DNA of 64,000 nt from Aphrocallistes beatrix (taxonomy: Eukaryota; Porifera; Hexactinellida; Sceptrulophora; Aphrocallistidae). The translations under genes and the position numbers were made by a program. Numbering within the stretch: position 1 is the stretch's first letter; every line of letters begins with the position of its first letter. Where the stretch lies: positions 1,983,550-2,047,549 of the forward strand of contig OY725493.1 of NCBI GenBank assembly GCA_963281255.1. The letters are read 5' to 3'. Under the pieces are notes generated by a model. That model searched no databases. It saw only the letters and a list, made by a program, of their open reading frames with translations, and was not told the origin of the DNA. Below, piece after piece: positions 23,810-36,183 of this stretch.

Positions 23810-24851
23810 TTAATAATACTTTTATTCTTTTTTCAAAATATTGTATGTGTGTAGCCAGGGATGGATCTAGAGCTTGAAGGGGGGAGCAGTGGTCTTGTAC
23901 GGGGATACAACACAACTGGGGGTGTGGGGAGCTGAAGCCCCCCAGTAGGGTCCAGGCCCTCGCCCCCGGAAGCTCACAACATTTGTTTCTTAATAACCCT
24001 ATATTCTTATAAGTTAGTGCGTACTTATCCAATAAACGATATAATAAATGCAATATTTGTCATGAAATTTAGCAATTATCTGTTTCGCCAGCCTACAAAA
24101 GTAATAATCTTAATGCAACGACGATCAAAATTTTATATGATCTTGGGGGCAACTGCCCCTTTATGCCTCTGGTACGTTGTGCATGTTTTCCATCCAAATG
24201 TTTTATTGGCATCCATAACTTTCTAGGTATTATATCTGTACCCTGTAGAATTCAATCTTTTATCATAAATCGTCATCTTGTGAACATTTGAGGCGCGGGT
24301 GGGACACCATTGACTTTATTCGTAGCATTCTTTTGCAAAACCTAAAGCTAACCACAAAAATTTGCTAGCCTGGTAAATTCCAAGAGACAATAAATAGTAT
24401 TGATAGCATACTATTGTGGTAACATCATAGAGATAGTATTATGGAAATCCATAACGTGAAAGTTCTATCAAACCAAATACGTACAGTACGTATATAGAAA
24501 AAGGACAACAATTATTAAAAAACATTATTTTTAGGAGACCTGAATCATGCTACATAGTAACTCCATATAATATTTTCACGCTTGTTTCTAGAAACCTTAT
24601 TAGTGATGACGAGCAGTCATACATTGACTACATCACATTTCCCACGGAATTTGTTGGCCATTGGACATTTTCCAATAGTACACAGCTTCCGTAACATGTA
24701 TATAGTAGCGAGAAATGGTCTCATATTATAGCGAAAATCGTGTAACACACGACGAGATTGTGAGAGTTGCCTGATTATACATGATCTGCCAAAATAATTA
24801 ACCATACTAGACCTTAATTAACACGTTAACATTTGTGGTGTAGGAGAATCA
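23810..24851. other. intergenic spacer with a possible repeat fragment
   Basis: The stretch about 23858-23985 is unusually GC-rich (runs of G, GAAGCCCCCCAG) and looks like the end of a transposon copy, but no boundary can be set. The rest is AT-rich with no gene seen. Confidence 0.4.
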
Positions 24852-26501
24852 ATGCCTAGTCGCACATCTGAGAAGCATCGACTGAAGAGACGCGTGAGTC
24901 CTAGCAAGAACTACTCCTCTCGACATCGATTCTACCAACGCTGTCTCCTGCTGGAGCAGGCCTGTCAGAGCTGTCACAAACGTCTGACACATCTGTCAAC
25001 CACAGAGCAGCAGCTGATGCAGCTGCGAGATGAGACAGAGAATGAGTGCGAAGAGGCGTGGAGGGAAAGAGAAAAACTTTCATCCGAACTGAGGTCATTG
25101 CAGACGTCTAATGACTTGATACAGAAGGAAACCAATGCACGAGGTCCCCAGCTGCTGAAAAGACTGCACAGCGAGCTCGAGCAGGTGGACACTGAAATAG
25201 CTGAGGCTAAGAGTCATGAAAAAGCGAAGAGAATCACTCTAAAAGAACTGTCGAAACAGGTGAAACAAGCTGAAGATGAATTGCAACACAGAACATGTTT
25301 TTTAGACGAGTTGAACAAGTCGCTACAGCAATTGAATGCTAGAGATGCTACCAACAGTATCCTAAAGCAAATCAAAGAAAAACCAAAGCAAGATGTAAGT
25401 GATAAATCGCACCTCTATTCTCTGGATGAATCCACGCCTGCAGAAGTGGTGGGACAAGGAGAAACTGCTAATAAAGGAAACTTGGACGTATCATCAACAC
25501 TCATGTCTGACTCTGAACAGGTGGCTACAACTGTCACCAAAGATGAAAATCACAGATTGGTGGATATGGATCAGCTCGCGATTTATAACACCTACTCAGA
25601 CCTGAGCTCCCTCTACGCTAGGAGGGAGACAAAAGGAGCAGAAGTGACAGGAGAGGATAACCCGGTATCAGATGAAACAGATGAAGAAGTTTTGGAGGAA
25701 ATGACAGAGAAGTTCTCTCTCTCGCCACTAGACCTCTCCCTTATCAATGAGCGGACAGGCAACCGCAGTTTGTCGGACTCTCCGCTTAAACTGGACCTGA
25801 CCACCTCCCTGAAGGCTGGATGCGAGACTCGACGGAAAGTCCATTTTCAAGCGGAGACCGTGTTCCTGGACGCGGCGCTGGAAGGAGAGATCGACGTGGT
25901 CCGTACCTGTCTCCGACAGGGCCGCGTGGACGTGGACTCCAAGTCTGGGCGGGGAATGACCGCGCTGCACAAAGCGGCGCTGAGGGGCAGCGCTCAGGTG
26001 GTGAGCCTCCTGCTGGAGAAGGGGGCGGACGTGAACTCGCAGGATCCGGACGGTTGGACCCCCCTGCACTGCGCTGTGTCTGTTTCTAATCCCGAGATGG
26101 TGCGACACCTGGTACTGAATGGCGCCTCCCTTTTCACACCTAACGACGACGGCGATACTCCTCTCAAGCTGGCATACGATGAGTGTGAGGCACTCCATGA
26201 GGCCGGGGGGACCTTCTACGACAAGTACTCCTCTGCCAGCGCGACCGAGTGTCTCCACTTCCTACTCAAAGTACAGAACGAGATAGGCATTATCAACGGA
26301 GGAAAAGTGTACTCAGTCTACGATTACACTGCAGAACACGAGGATGAGCTCACCATCTCCACGAACGAGCAGCTGCGAGTGTTGAAGCGGAGCAGTCACA
26401 ACGACAGCGTCTGGTGGCAGGCGATGAACAGCTTGGGGAAGAAGGGATTGGTGCCTGGAAATTACTTCACTTGTTATAGATACAATTATACTTCAAATTG
26501 A
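24852..26501 (+). CDS. ASPP: ASPP-family protein (coiled coil, ankyrin repeats, SH3)
   Basis: ASPP proteins bind p53-family factors and act as protein phosphatase 1 regulatory subunits at junctions and in the nucleus. Single exon, 549 residues. Residues ~30-165 form a long coiled coil rich in Glu, Gln and Leu; an acidic low-complexity linker follows; RKVHF at residues 328-332 is a PP1-docking RVxF motif in the place where ASPP proteins carry RVKF; ankyrin repeats fill about 333-470 (MTALHKAALRGSAQVV, DGWTPLHCAVS); an SH3 domain (VYDYTAEHEDELT...DSVWWQA...GLVPGNYF) ends the protein. Vertebrate ASPP1/2 are about twice as long, with an N-terminal ubiquitin-like domain not seen here. A TAG lies 8 nt before the ATG. 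Confidence 0.9.
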   Translation: MPSRTSEKHRLKRRVSPSKNYSSRHRFYQRCLLLEQACQSCHKRLTHLSTTEQQLMQLRDETENECEEAWREREKLSSELRSLQTSNDLIQKETNARGPQLLKRLHSELEQVDTEIAEAKSHEKAKRITLKELSKQVKQAEDELQHRTCFLDELNKSLQQLNARDATNSILKQIKEKPKQDVSDKSHLYSLDESTPAEVVGQGETANKGNLDVSSTLMSDSEQVATTVTKDENHRLVDMDQLAIYNTYSDLSSLYARRETKGAEVTGEDNPVSDETDEEVLEEMTEKFSLSPLDLSLINERTGNRSLSDSPLKLDLTTSLKAGCETRRKVHFQAETVFLDAALEGEIDVVRTCLRQGRVDVDSKSGRGMTALHKAALRGSAQVVSLLLEKGADVNSQDPDGWTPLHCAVSVSNPEMVRHLVLNGASLFTPNDDGDTPLKLAYDECEALHEAGGTFYDKYSSASATECLHFLLKVQNEIGIINGGKVYSVYDYTAEHEDELTISTNEQLRVLKRSSHNDSVWWQAMNSLGKKGLVPGNYFTCYRYNYTSN

Positions 26502-26785
26502 TTCGCAGCTCAACATTTTCAAACTTCTGTATGCTATATTTATCCACATCCCGACCACTTAAAACGACATATTGTTATTATTATTAATGTGTTCTAATGA
26601 TTTGTTGAATAAATCATCAAATTATTTTGTAAAATTTGTCACTACAAGCACTGTTATATAAATAGCTCAGACGAAAGTCCAGATTCGAGTTATGTAATCT
26701 GTACTGAGGATCTGAATGAAGTAATGATACCTATTTCGAAATTCGCCAGACAGAGAATATGAAATAAATTTCAAATAATACATAT
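26502..26785. other. 3' flank of the ASPP gene
   Basis: AT-rich, with AATAAA at about 26608; no other feature. Confidence 0.5.
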
Positions 26786-26946
26786 GGGGCCGTTCAAACA
26801 TTACGTAACGCTTCCAAGGGGGTACGGGGTAGCAAAGTGTGACAGCTCTATCATTGTTGTATTATAAGATGGTCCAAAGGAGTGACATAGGGAGGGGAGT
26901 GTCTAAAATCAGAGAATTTTGCGTTACGTAACGTTTGAACGGTCCC
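26786..26946. mobile_element. MITE with 26-bp TIRs containing TTACGTAACGC
   Basis: 161 bp. The left end GGGGCCGTTCAAACATTACG and the inverted right end (reverse complement GGGACCGTTCAAACGTTACG) match at all but two or three positions over 26 bp. No clear target duplication and no coding sequence. Superfamily not assigned. Confidence 0.75.
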
Positions 26947-27053
26947 AATGATTGGTTAAATTCATATCCACAAGTAGAGGCAGTATTTTTGTATATCAAA
27001 GATGTAAATAAATCGAATCAAATATTGGGATCTATTAGCTACTGAGATAATGG

Positions 27054-27221
27054 TAGTCGAAACCGGTTTTTCTTACTATTTCTTTACAGGTTCAAACAGT
27101 AAGAAAAAAACGATGGAAATTAATATAGATTTGGAATTTTTTACATAATTAAGATTCTGAAATAGTAAGAAAAAAACGATAAGTAGGGATAAACCGGAGT
27201 GAAAAAAAAGGGTTTCGACTG
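27054..27221. mobile_element. small Tc1/mariner-like MITE
   Basis: About 168 bp with short inverted ends AGTCGAAACC...GGGTTTCGACT adjoining TA. Inside, AGTAAGAAAAAAACGAT is repeated directly (about 27099-27113 and 27165-27181) next to its inverted form at 27069-27082. No coding sequence. Confidence 0.6.
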
Positions 27222-27223
27222 TA

Positions 27224-28910
27224 GTTGTGAGAAGTGAATCATTTTCCTAATTCAGATTAGCGACTGTGTACTGCATTGCATCTAATAACATGATTTTATG
27301 GTTATTTAGTGATAATTATTTAGTGCACAGCTGATTATTACACATTTTGTAATAAAGTTTTTTTTTGAGTCAAATACAGAAATTTTTATTCCATATATAG
27401 GATTTGTATATGGGAATAACTACATCTATTTATAGCCATATTTGCGCAGCAACTAAATTAAAATCAAATTTCACAATCTAACAGTACGAGCTCTACCTAC
27501 GCAGTATTGTGTCTACTGAATTTGCAGTGATATTGATACCTACTTTGTAGCTAGCACGATTTTGAAATTATTGCAACAAGCCTCAGTGAATCAGGAGAGG
27601 GATGGTTGCTTCTACTCATACTTTGCAGACAGACCTCAATACGTACACAAGTTTGCTTGCTCGACTCATTACTTCAAAAACTGTGGTTTGACATCGGTGA
27701 GAGGGAAAGTTACCTTGCTACTCCTACAAGGGCGATTATAAACTGGTAAAGTAATTAGAATTCTATTAATAAATCTGTCGAGCAATAATTCCGTCTTCAA
27801 ACGTACGTAAGCTTTTCTAACTGTGCACCTACGTCTTGAAAATTCTGATGAAATAACCACTAATTCTATGTACAGCTTTTAAAATATACGGACATATAAA
27901 CATTAGACAAAGCTACATCACACACTATAGACTTGATTCACTGGCATTTAGCTGAGCTGTGGTTAGCCTAATAGTCTCAGACTGAATCCATTTAGACATT
28001 TAAATAAACAGCATTTCATTCAGTCTGAATTCATCCTAGATTCGCTATCACTACATTTCGATCTCAATGGATCACTACTCCATGTGAGAAAGCAACCTAC
28101 TATCTTGACCAAAAGAAACCTGCGATGTGTATTACTTCTGGGATTTGTTTCAGAATAGAATAGAGGGATTCTTGAATAGACCATTATGGTTTGTATTAGT
28201 TTTGAATTGAACATAAAGTTTCCTATTATGGAATGTCTTAATACAATAGCCCATTAGGCTGTTTTGATCTGTCTTTGAAGGTAAGATGTTTTTGCAGCAG
28301 AGTGCTATTTAATTGGGTATTTTGCTAATATTGTCTTCCAAAAAGATAATTAAATTAGTATTCATTAAAACATTGAAATATCGCAAATTAACCATGTTTG
28401 TACTATTGTGTTCCAACTCTGTTTCTATTCTTACAATGGAGTCACCGCAATGATTTGCAATCCACATCTGTACCATATATATGCTACGTAGTAGGATTAT
28501 TGAGATATGCGATCCAGATAGATTTGAACTTGTATCTACTTGCTAATAAATTGGTCGTATTCAGAAGTCGATTAGTGCTAATTCTAAAAGATGTCTTCCA
28601 TACGTGTGTGACTCAGAGATTCACTGAGTTATAAAAATCATAACTCTAGCGTGGTAAAGCGGTTCGACATCATTCCGGTAGGATGTGCGTACAAAAGAGC
28701 AAACACTGATTCATTAGATTGACACAAATAATTGCTCGACCAAATCAAATGTAGTTGTAATACTGGTTCTGGTTCAAATAAGTATGTACTATATATGTAG
28801 TTTCATATTTCACTAATGTAGTGTTAATTTTTAGTATGTATAAAATGTTTATATATATCTAATATCAACTATTCGCTATTCCTAAAGTGAGAGAGGAGAA
28901 TATATTGAAT
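27224..28910. other. intergenic spacer, no gene seen
   Basis: AT-rich sequence downstream of two convergent genes (ASPP + and C11orf54-like -). No convincing coding frame, RNA gene or repeat. Confidence 0.5.
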
Positions 28911-31900
28911 TTATTTTTCGGACTTGGGTGGCTGGTCATATCCGCACACTTTTTTCGCAAGATTGAAATAACCCAAGTACTCGACATCGTCAGGCGTCGT
29001 GTCGTAATGGTAATGCCCTCCGTCTCCGTGATGGCTGTAGCAGTGAGTGTGCTCCAGTCGCAGGTCCATCCCGAGATCATCGCTCACGAATGCACTGAGG
29101 CAAATGAGCGGTGCCTTCATCTCGAAGAATTTCAGCCAATTATTGATCTTGTCCGTCGTGTCCAATGGACTGTCGCAAAAATCTGACATCACATGCGTAT
29201 GTGCCTTTCCCTGCACAATCTGAAACACTCCTCCCATCCCGACAGGTTTGCTGCTGTATTTCGCGGTTAGTGCTTCGCGTATGGCAGAAATAAAGTTCTT
29301 CTCCCCTAAACATAATTAAAATATTGAATATGCTCCATGTTAGTTTTAGTTTGTGCATTATAACAATTCTAACGCCAGTATGTTCTGTTAGATTAAACTT
29401 AGTCCGGACAGGATATACTGTGTTAGCATTCCATTATGTCCTATGAAAGTAGCACCAAGTCAGGACAGAAGACCAGTAGCCTGATTCCCTCCATTCTCAG
29501 AATCAAGAACAACAACAACGAGAAGAACGGTAAGGCCATGACGACGGGACGAGGGAAGGCGCCCTCCATATCCTCACCGATCAGCTACTACGTGCCCCCC
29601 ACCGGATCTAAGCACAACTACACCTCCTCGAACAATCACGAAGCCAGATTTACCACGTCCGGCACCTACGGGGGCCACGGGAAACCTTCAAAGTACCAAG
29701 CGGATATTCAGCGCGGTTTTCCCGTTTCCGTCAAGCCCCCTGTGATGCTCACCTCCTCGGTCTCGATTGACTCCAGTGTGCACCCTCCTGTCAAAAGCAG
29801 CAGATCCGCTAAGGCCAGTACGGACTCTGTCTCCCTCCCCTCTACCACCAGACCGCCTTATCTCAGAAACTCTCCCAGCAGCGATATCGACCTGTCCAAG
29901 CCTTTCGCGCGGTCAGGAAGCGCTCAGTTGCACCCTCCCACACCCATCAGATCGTGTTCCGATTCTTTCTCCAAGCACAGCTCTGACGTCCTCAACTCCC
30001 TCCCCTACGCGCCCGCCACCGTGATGAAGCTGTACAAGGAGAGGATCAGTCTCTACGAGCAGAAGGAGATCGAGAAGTACCCCGAGATCTGGTTCTTCGG
30101 GGGAGATGCCAAGAAGATTCACGCTGAACCAGGGAAGCCGTTCAACCACGGATTCGATGACGAGAACGGAAGCTACAAAAAGGTGACCAATGACCACATC
30201 GCGTACAGATACGAATCGCTGGAGACGATTGGCAAGGGGTCGTTTGGACAGGTGGTGAAGGCATACGACCACCGTTCACACATTCACGTGGCTCTCAAAG
30301 TCATTCGCAACAAGAAGCGGTTCCACCACCAGGCTCTCGTCGAGGTGAAGATCTTAGACCACTTGAAGCGGAAGGATAAGGACGGGACTCACAACATCAT
30401 TCAGATGATGGAGCACTTCTACTTCCGAAACCATCTGTGCATCGTGTTTGAGCTGCTCTCCATAAACCTGTACGAGATGATAAAGAAGAATCAGTTCCAA
30501 GGCTTCTCGCTATCCCTGGTCCGTAAGTTCGCTATCTCTCTCCTGCACTGCTTGCGGCTGCTCTACAGGGAGAGGATCATACACTGCGACCTCAAGCCAG
30601 AGAACATCCTCCTCCGCTCGAAGAACCAGTACACCATCAAGGTGATTGACTTCGGTTCCAGCTGTTACGAGGAGGAGAAGATATACACGTACATCCAGAG
30701 CAGATTCTACCGGTCCCCCGAGGTTATCCTCGGTCTTTCTTACGGCATTCCAATCGACATGTGGAGTTTCGGATGTATTCTCGCGGAACTCCACACCGGC
30801 TATCCTCTCTTCCCCGGGAACGACGAATACGAGCAGCTGGCCTGCATCATGGAGATCCTGGGCGTTCCTCCGATGGCGCTCTTGGAAGACGCTCAGAGGA
30901 AGAGAGTCTTTTTCGACGAGAGCAACAATCCTCGCCAGCTGACTAACAACAAGGGGAAGACCCGTAAGCCTTGCACGAAAACCCTAGGCACAGCACTCAA
31001 GACGGATGATCTCAGATTCGTGGACTTTATCAAGCGCGCCCTCACCTGGGACCCGAACCTCCGGATGACGCCGGACGAGGCTCTCCTCCACGACTGGATT
31101 CAGGACGGTAAGAGCAAGACACGGACACTCCCCAAGTACAAGCCCCCCACCACTTATGCTCACGGCTCTACCAGCGAGCTGTCTTCCTACCCGATCAACC
31201 TTCCTTACAGCAAGGAGGCCTCTAGTCACAAGCTTCCTCTCATCTCGTATCAGGACTTCAAAACTGGGAAGCATGACACTGAACCGAAGAACTCCATCCC
31301 TTACGCGAAGATGTCCAGCAATAAAGAGATGGGCGAAAGTAAGAGTAAGGTCGAGATGCCGAGAGATGTCTACTTGAGACACAACTCCGTGTCTATCCCC
31401 CAGGCAAGCCTACCCCCTGCTGCTAAGCCGAGTAAGGATTTCGCGTATTATGACCTCACGAAGGTGTCACATAACGAAGGGCGCAGGTACTCACAGGTGC
31501 AGCCCTCGTCCGGTATGAAAGACCTGACACAGAGTTTGAGATACGAGCTGAGAGGAAAGAAGGACTACAAGTATGGAGAATTCGATCTGGATAAGAAGAC
31601 TAGCGCTTCCAAGAAGGACTATAGCCCCCTCGCGCCTCCTAGCTTCCCGGGATTGAGCAGCAGTTCGAAGGACTACGCTAAACACCGAGAGTCTAAACCC
31701 GGTGTCAGTTCCTTCTCACACCTTCCAAGGCTTAGCAACAGCAAGGACTATTAATTAACAGCAGTCACTCGCTCTCTGGCATCGACTGCATTTTTATAAT
31801 TTAATAGTGTTTCCAACAAAACTTGCATATTTTTTAACAACGGTGCCCGCCCCTATTGATAAAGCTATTTCCTAACTATGTTACGTCTATTTGATATTAT

Positions 31901-34900
31901 TTGTATATTGAGTTGCTGTATGTGTATATATATTCAATGGATGTTATTATTACTATTCTTATGATGAACACTAGATGAGTATTGGTTTTGCATTATACTT
32001 ATGACAAATCGCTTGCTTGCGCAGCTTTTTGCTCAATGATTTATATTGTTATATTATACTCCTATATAATATCCATTTAGGAGAGAATTAATACGTTTAA
32101 TTTCAATTTCAATATTCTTTGGGATTGAATAGTACGTGTATCTATTGTTACACAATATTGATGGTTTTTCCATGAAGGCTATATTATCCTGAGTAGCTTG
32201 TTTCATTAATTCGAGTCATTTTTTATGATAATCCTACAACTCTTCTGGTTATTTTAGATCTTCTGCGTAATTAGTTACAGATAGAGTAAGCATATTGCAC
32301 AGTCAATGAAATGAAGCCAGTGGAGAGGTTCAATTAAGAACTTCCTGCATGCAGTTCCTGTATTAAGGAAAATGGCATAAATAAGATTCAAATTTGACTG
32401 TAATGTGTATGAATGGCGAATGTTTCGTCGCTGATATTTCTTTGAATGAAATTATTGAATCCTCACTTTAATTCTCCCATCCATTCTAACAAATAATAAA
32501 TGACAATCACCCAACCCCTCACGAAATAAAAATACCACTACATCCGTTTACCGATGTTAATGTATGTATGCATGTATGCCGTATCCATGTTGAGAAATTA
32601 CTATATACATTTTTTTCACACCTTTTGAAATATTTCTTATTTTAAGCTAAATGCGAGTTCTCAACGATTAATATGTAGATTCCGCTTAACTGATTTTGAC
32701 GCCTTAACGGTAGCATATACAGGCAGCCCTCACCGTTCGCGGGTTTGCCATTCGCGGTTTCGACTATTCGCGGAAAATTTTTTGGGTCTTGTTTTGCTAT
32801 TCGCGGTTTTCGTTACTCTCTCCAGTAGTTTCATGGGCTACTACAAGTCTATAACCTTATATGTATCTACATATTATCCTGGCAATATCATTTACTGTTC
32901 CTATTGTTCTATACTAATACTAGACTCGATTGTTTCTATACTTATAATTTTCTACCTAATAATTACATCATGCCTAAGAGGAAGGTTTGCTACTAGGGGA
33001 TCTATATCTTTCATTTGTCACTTCATTTTTTTACTATCATTTCACTTGCGCCAGTGTTTGTATCAGTATTACGTACAGCTCAAATGTTGAATCAATAACG
33101 TATTTAGCAAACTGTATCTAGCGTCGTTTTTATAATCTAAGAACCCCACTATTCTCAATGAACTAACGTCTTGCAGTTCGCGATTTTGCCATTCGCGACA
33201 ATTCTCAGGAACGTAACCCCCGCGAACGGCGAGGGATACCTGTATACAGATTTTCGCACCTTTTGAAATCATATAGTTAAAAGCGAGTTCTCAACGGCTA
33301 ATGGAAGTGGCCTATTTTGCTTATCAAATAATTCAAATTTAATTTTACAATCTAACCGCGGATTACGAATATCATGATACGCAATGGGACCCGAGATTGA
33401 AGTTGAGAGTCCATACCATAAGCAGTCTATGATTTTAACATATGTTCGTATCTTTTGAAACATTTGTATTTCAAATTAGAATTTTGGATAGTCTACTATT
33501 TATATTTCAAATTTCACAATTTGAATGCGCCAAATCAGGGGTCTTAACCTGGGATAAATTTAGTCATGGCAAGGGCCAAGGGATAAATAGAAATATCTCA
33601 GTTAGAACAATAACTTTTTTTTGTGATAGCTAGCACGCAATAAAAACATTCGTAAAATAATTGTTTTGCTCCCCCAGTAAATTGTCTGGGGTAAATGGAC
33701 TTTTCTCACAGGTCAAGAGATAAATGTACAGAAAAAGGTTAAGAACTAAATGAATAGTTCCCGATGTATTACGATATTCACATTTCACGTTCCAAGTCTT
33801 ACTGGAGCTGTACTATCAGTCTGTCGACTGACATTTTTTGTCTTTGTTTAGTAAAAATTGGTTTTTAAAAAAGTAATTCTTTCAGGGAAAACCTCAGAAA
33901 ATCGTCAAGATAGCTAATGTTCGAAATAAAGGGCATTCGAGATAGCGAAGCATTCGAGATAACGAAGTGTCAACTGTTTTTCGTACAAAAGTGCACTTTA
34001 CAATTTTTGCACTTTTTTACAATTTTTTTGGCGTTATTTACTCCTTGCCTTAAGCCGTGGTTCAATGATTTGATCGTGATTTAACTGCAGTTTAGCCGCG
34101 GGTAAACCACGCTTTAACCACGCTTAAACCACATTTAAGCTTGTCACCACGAACCACAGCTTAGCCGTGGTAAACTATCTACAACCATTCAAGACTAAGT
34201 ATTATCGGTGTAACAGTAAATTTAACAACAAAAAAAGATTAATAAATAAAATTAAAAAGTTGCTCCCGTCCCTAATTTCTATAATAAATAGAGTATAACA
34301 AACAAGTGATTAGGTCATTCTTAGTTGGAAACTTGTTTCAGCTCCACTGCCTTATCAATATTTACCTACCGCATATAATGCCATTATTGTCATTATGGCA
34401 ATCAGAATCCCATTTATCTCAGATGCAGGGGATTTTTACCATTGATCGAGTTATACAATCAATCTAATTAGCATTTCAATAAATTTTTGACGGATTTTGA
34501 TACTTCAATGCGATAATTAAATGTTTGTCGCAAATTACTTAGGGCATTCAAAAAGTTCTCATCTCATATCTGTATCTCAAATGATAGTGAAAATAGGATA
34601 TTTCCGATTTGTCCATTGTATTCCTTAGGGGATCAGCTTCCAATTTATATATTGGTTTATTTTAAAAGGACAATTATTGTGGTTCCTACATTAGATTTTT
34701 TGTGCATCGGTTTAGGGTAGTGTCGAAAAGTTGGAATCTCCCCATTGAAAATGGCTTAAAACTAAATTTGGAGAATAAAAGTTGTGAAAATCGTAGAATA
34801 AGGTCATTAAAAGGTTAAATAATTAAGAACCAATGTGAAAAAGTAAACGGGAGGTGTTCAATAGTATTGCTCGTGTTGAAAAAATATCATGCTACTTTTA

Positions 34901-36183
34901 GTGGATTTTTTGTCAATTTTCGCCACTCAAAAAGTGGGACAAAAATGGTAGTAAACCACTTCAAAACATAGTATTCCCTCAGCCTCAAACTATAATACTT
35001 CAGAAAATTCAATCTATATGTTAGTTGATGCGTAGAATTCGATGGAGGGATCAGTTTTAATCTAAATTTGCTCAGAACTGAAATATATCAAAGGGAACCC
35101 GAAAAATCACGTTCAAAGGGACTACCTTAAACCGATGTACAAAAATATAATGTAGGAACCACAACAATTGTCCTTGTAAAATAAACCAATATACAAATTG
35201 GAAGCTGATCCCCTAAGGAATACAATAGACAAATAGAAAATATCCTATTTTCACTATCATTTGAGATACAGATTTGGGATGAGAACTTTTTGAATGCCCT
35301 AAGTATATATCAAATTATTAGTGTTATGTTATTAAATAATGAGATAATGAAATACCGCCTGCATACATGCCAACCTGAGCCATGATAAAAGCGGGACGCG
35401 GCGGAAAGCAATAGAAAAGTATTATACACAGAATCCAAAAAGCGGAACATAATGGTAAGATTTCATGTAAAAGCGGGACACTTGTCAAAATTAGCCCAGA
35501 AGAGTGAAAAAATCGGGACCGTTGGCATGTATGCGCCCGCCCGCATCTCCACTAAAGGTATTTTTGGAGCTCGAACAATTTTCCCATTTACAGTATCTTA
35601 TTTATGTGGCCTTAAGGACTATGGAGAAGCTAGAAACTTCAGAACAGTTGTAATTACCTGTGCGCTGCTTGGCATGCACCTTTATGACAGGGCCAGGAGT
35701 TCCCTCACTTACAAACAGGTCAGCTAATGGACCTGTCTTGGTACAATCATACATGTCTACTAAATATCCGCCCTCTCCCGTTAGTTTGCAGGATCGAGTC
35801 TTGTTCACACTTTTCTCTCCTATCAATAAGTTTGGCATCAGTTCTGAGTTTATTCCTACGTACTGACTACATGCCGCTCCTGCTCCCAAGATGAATGAGT
35901 CTTTTAGCCCTAAATTCTTCACTATTTCCTTCAGCTCGAACGTCTTGCTCTTGTCAGGGACAGGCAGAAGATAGGAAACGCCTCCTAAATGGAGAGTTGC
36001 AGTATCACCTCCGAGTCCCTGAGACGCTAGATCCCAAGGCATCTGAGTGAGGTCAGGACATTCGGCAACTTCTACACTTAGCTCTTTGTATTGTGGCTTC
36101 AATGCACTCTCCATTACCTCTCTTATCTCCTCAAGAGAGGGGAGATGGAGTGAAACGGATTTGAACAGGTCATTTGATGCCAT
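28911..36183 (-). CDS. C11orf54: C11orf54-type ester hydrolase (DUF1907), two exons
   Basis: A zinc-containing ester hydrolase of nucleus or cytosol in other animals. Exon 1 is 35658-36183, exon 2 is 28911-29305; the GT-AG intron 29306-35657 (6352 bp) splits a Gly codon, and the joined product is 306 residues (human protein 315). Exon 1 has the family blocks around [27 protein letters not shown] and [21 protein letters not shown]. Exon 2 has the block around KPVGMGG and the zinc-binding cluster [19 protein letters not shown] followed by VEYLGYF. The intron holds an entire DYRK2-like gene on the opposite strand plus several MITEs. A TAG lies 9 nt before the ATG. Confidence 0.92.
29436..31754 (+). 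CDS. DYRK2: DYRK2-like class II dual-specificity kinase
   Basis: Ser/Thr kinase that autophosphorylates on an activation-loop Tyr. Intronless, 772 residues. A Ser/Pro-rich N-tail leads into the class II segment (about 186-255, containing [20 protein letters not shown] and IWFFGG). The kinase domain has the G-loop [10 protein letters not shown] (265-274), catalytic Lys288, HCDLKPEN (Asp385), DFG (405-407), activation loop YTY (Tyr419), SPEV and [12 protein letters not shown]. The C-tail of about 200 residues is Ser/Lys/Tyr-rich and repeats KDY/KDF motifs. The gene lies wholly inside the intron of the C11orf54-type gene on the opposite strand, 130 bp from its exon 2. A TAG lies 9 nt before the start. 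Confidence 0.95.
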   Translation: MSYESSTKSGQKTSSLIPSILRIKNNNNEKNGKAMTTGRGKAPSISSPISYYVPPTGSKHNYTSSNNHEARFTTSGTYGGHGKPSKYQADIQRGFPVSVKPPVMLTSSVSIDSSVHPPVKSSRSAKASTDSVSLPSTTRPPYLRNSPSSDIDLSKPFARSGSAQLHPPTPIRSCSDSFSKHSSDVLNSLPYAPATVMKLYKERISLYEQKEIEKYPEIWFFGGDAKKIHAEPGKPFNHGFDDENGSYKKVTNDHIAYRYESLETIGKGSFGQVVKAYDHRSHIHVALKVIRNKKRFHHQALVEVKILDHLKRKDKDGTHNIIQMMEHFYFRNHLCIVFELLSINLYEMIKKNQFQGFSLSLVRKFAISLLHCLRLLYRERIIHCDLKPENILLRSKNQYTIKVIDFGSSCYEEEKIYTYIQSRFYRSPEVILGLSYGIPIDMWSFGCILAELHTGYPLFPGNDEYEQLACIMEILGVPPMALLEDAQRKRVFFDESNNPRQLTNNKGKTRKPCTKTLGTALKTDDLRFVDFIKRALTWDPNLRMTPDEALLHDWIQDGKSKTRTLPKYKPPTTYAHGSTSELSSYPINLPYSKEASSHKLPLISYQDFKTGKHDTEPKNSIPYAKMSSNKEMGESKSKVEMPRDVYLRHNSVSIPQASLPPAAKPSKDFAYYDLTKVSHNEGRRYSQVQPSSGMKDLTQSLRYELRGKKDYKYGEFDLDKKTSASKKDYSPLAPPSFPGLSSSSKDYAKHRESKPGVSSFSHLPRLSNSKDY
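31755..32719. other. 3' flank of the kinase gene (within the C11orf54 intron)
   Basis: AT-rich sequence with no gene seen; the early part is presumably kinase 3' UTR. Confidence 0.5.
32720..33242. mobile_element. pogo/Tigger-like non-autonomous element
   Basis: 523 bp between TA dinucleotides (32718-32719, 33243-33244). The left end CAGGCAGCCCTCACCGTTCG and the inverted right end (reverse complement CAGGTATCCCTCGCCGTTCG) carry repeated TTCGCGG words, a pattern typical of pogo/Tigger termini. The interior has ATGCCTAAGAGGAAG at about 32970, which could be the relic of a transposase start, but no frame continues. Confidence 0.75.
33536..33748. mobile_element. probable old hAT-like MITE
   Basis: About 213 bp with imperfect inverted ends CAGGGGTCTTAACCT and AGGTTAAGAACTA. 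Such ends are common in hAT elements. No matching 8-bp flanks, so the boundaries are uncertain. Confidence 0.4.
33749..34537. other. intron sequence, no feature recognised
   Basis: Part of the C11orf54-type intron. A stretch at 34053-34165 repeats AACCACG/CGTGGTT-type words in both orientations but has no clear boundary. Confidence 0.4.
34538..35303. mobile_element. foldback (long-TIR) element, family B
   Basis: 766 bp flanked by TA (34536-34537, 35304-35305). The two ends are inverted copies over about 190 bp (CTTAGGGCATTCAAAAAGTT at the left), with a unique centre of about 370 bp. No coding sequence. Confidence 0.82.
35361..35534. mobile_element. MITE-like element with 14-bp TIRs
   Basis: 174 bp bounded by perfect inverted repeats GCATACATGCCAAC / GTTGGCATGTATGC. 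Several AAAGCGGGAC words inside. It ends 123 bp from exon 1 of the C11orf54-type gene. Target duplication not seen. Confidence 0.6.

Noticed and set aside
24601-24851. Additional exon upstream of the ASPP start encoding the missing N-terminal domain
   Set aside because: No open frame with a matching donor was found in the upstream 1 kb, and a TAG 8 nt before the ATG suggests that the mRNA body starts there.
32782-33090. 102-codon frame as a membrane protein
   Set aside because: It starts in the TIR of the Tigger-like element and is composed of AT-rich non-conserved sequence.
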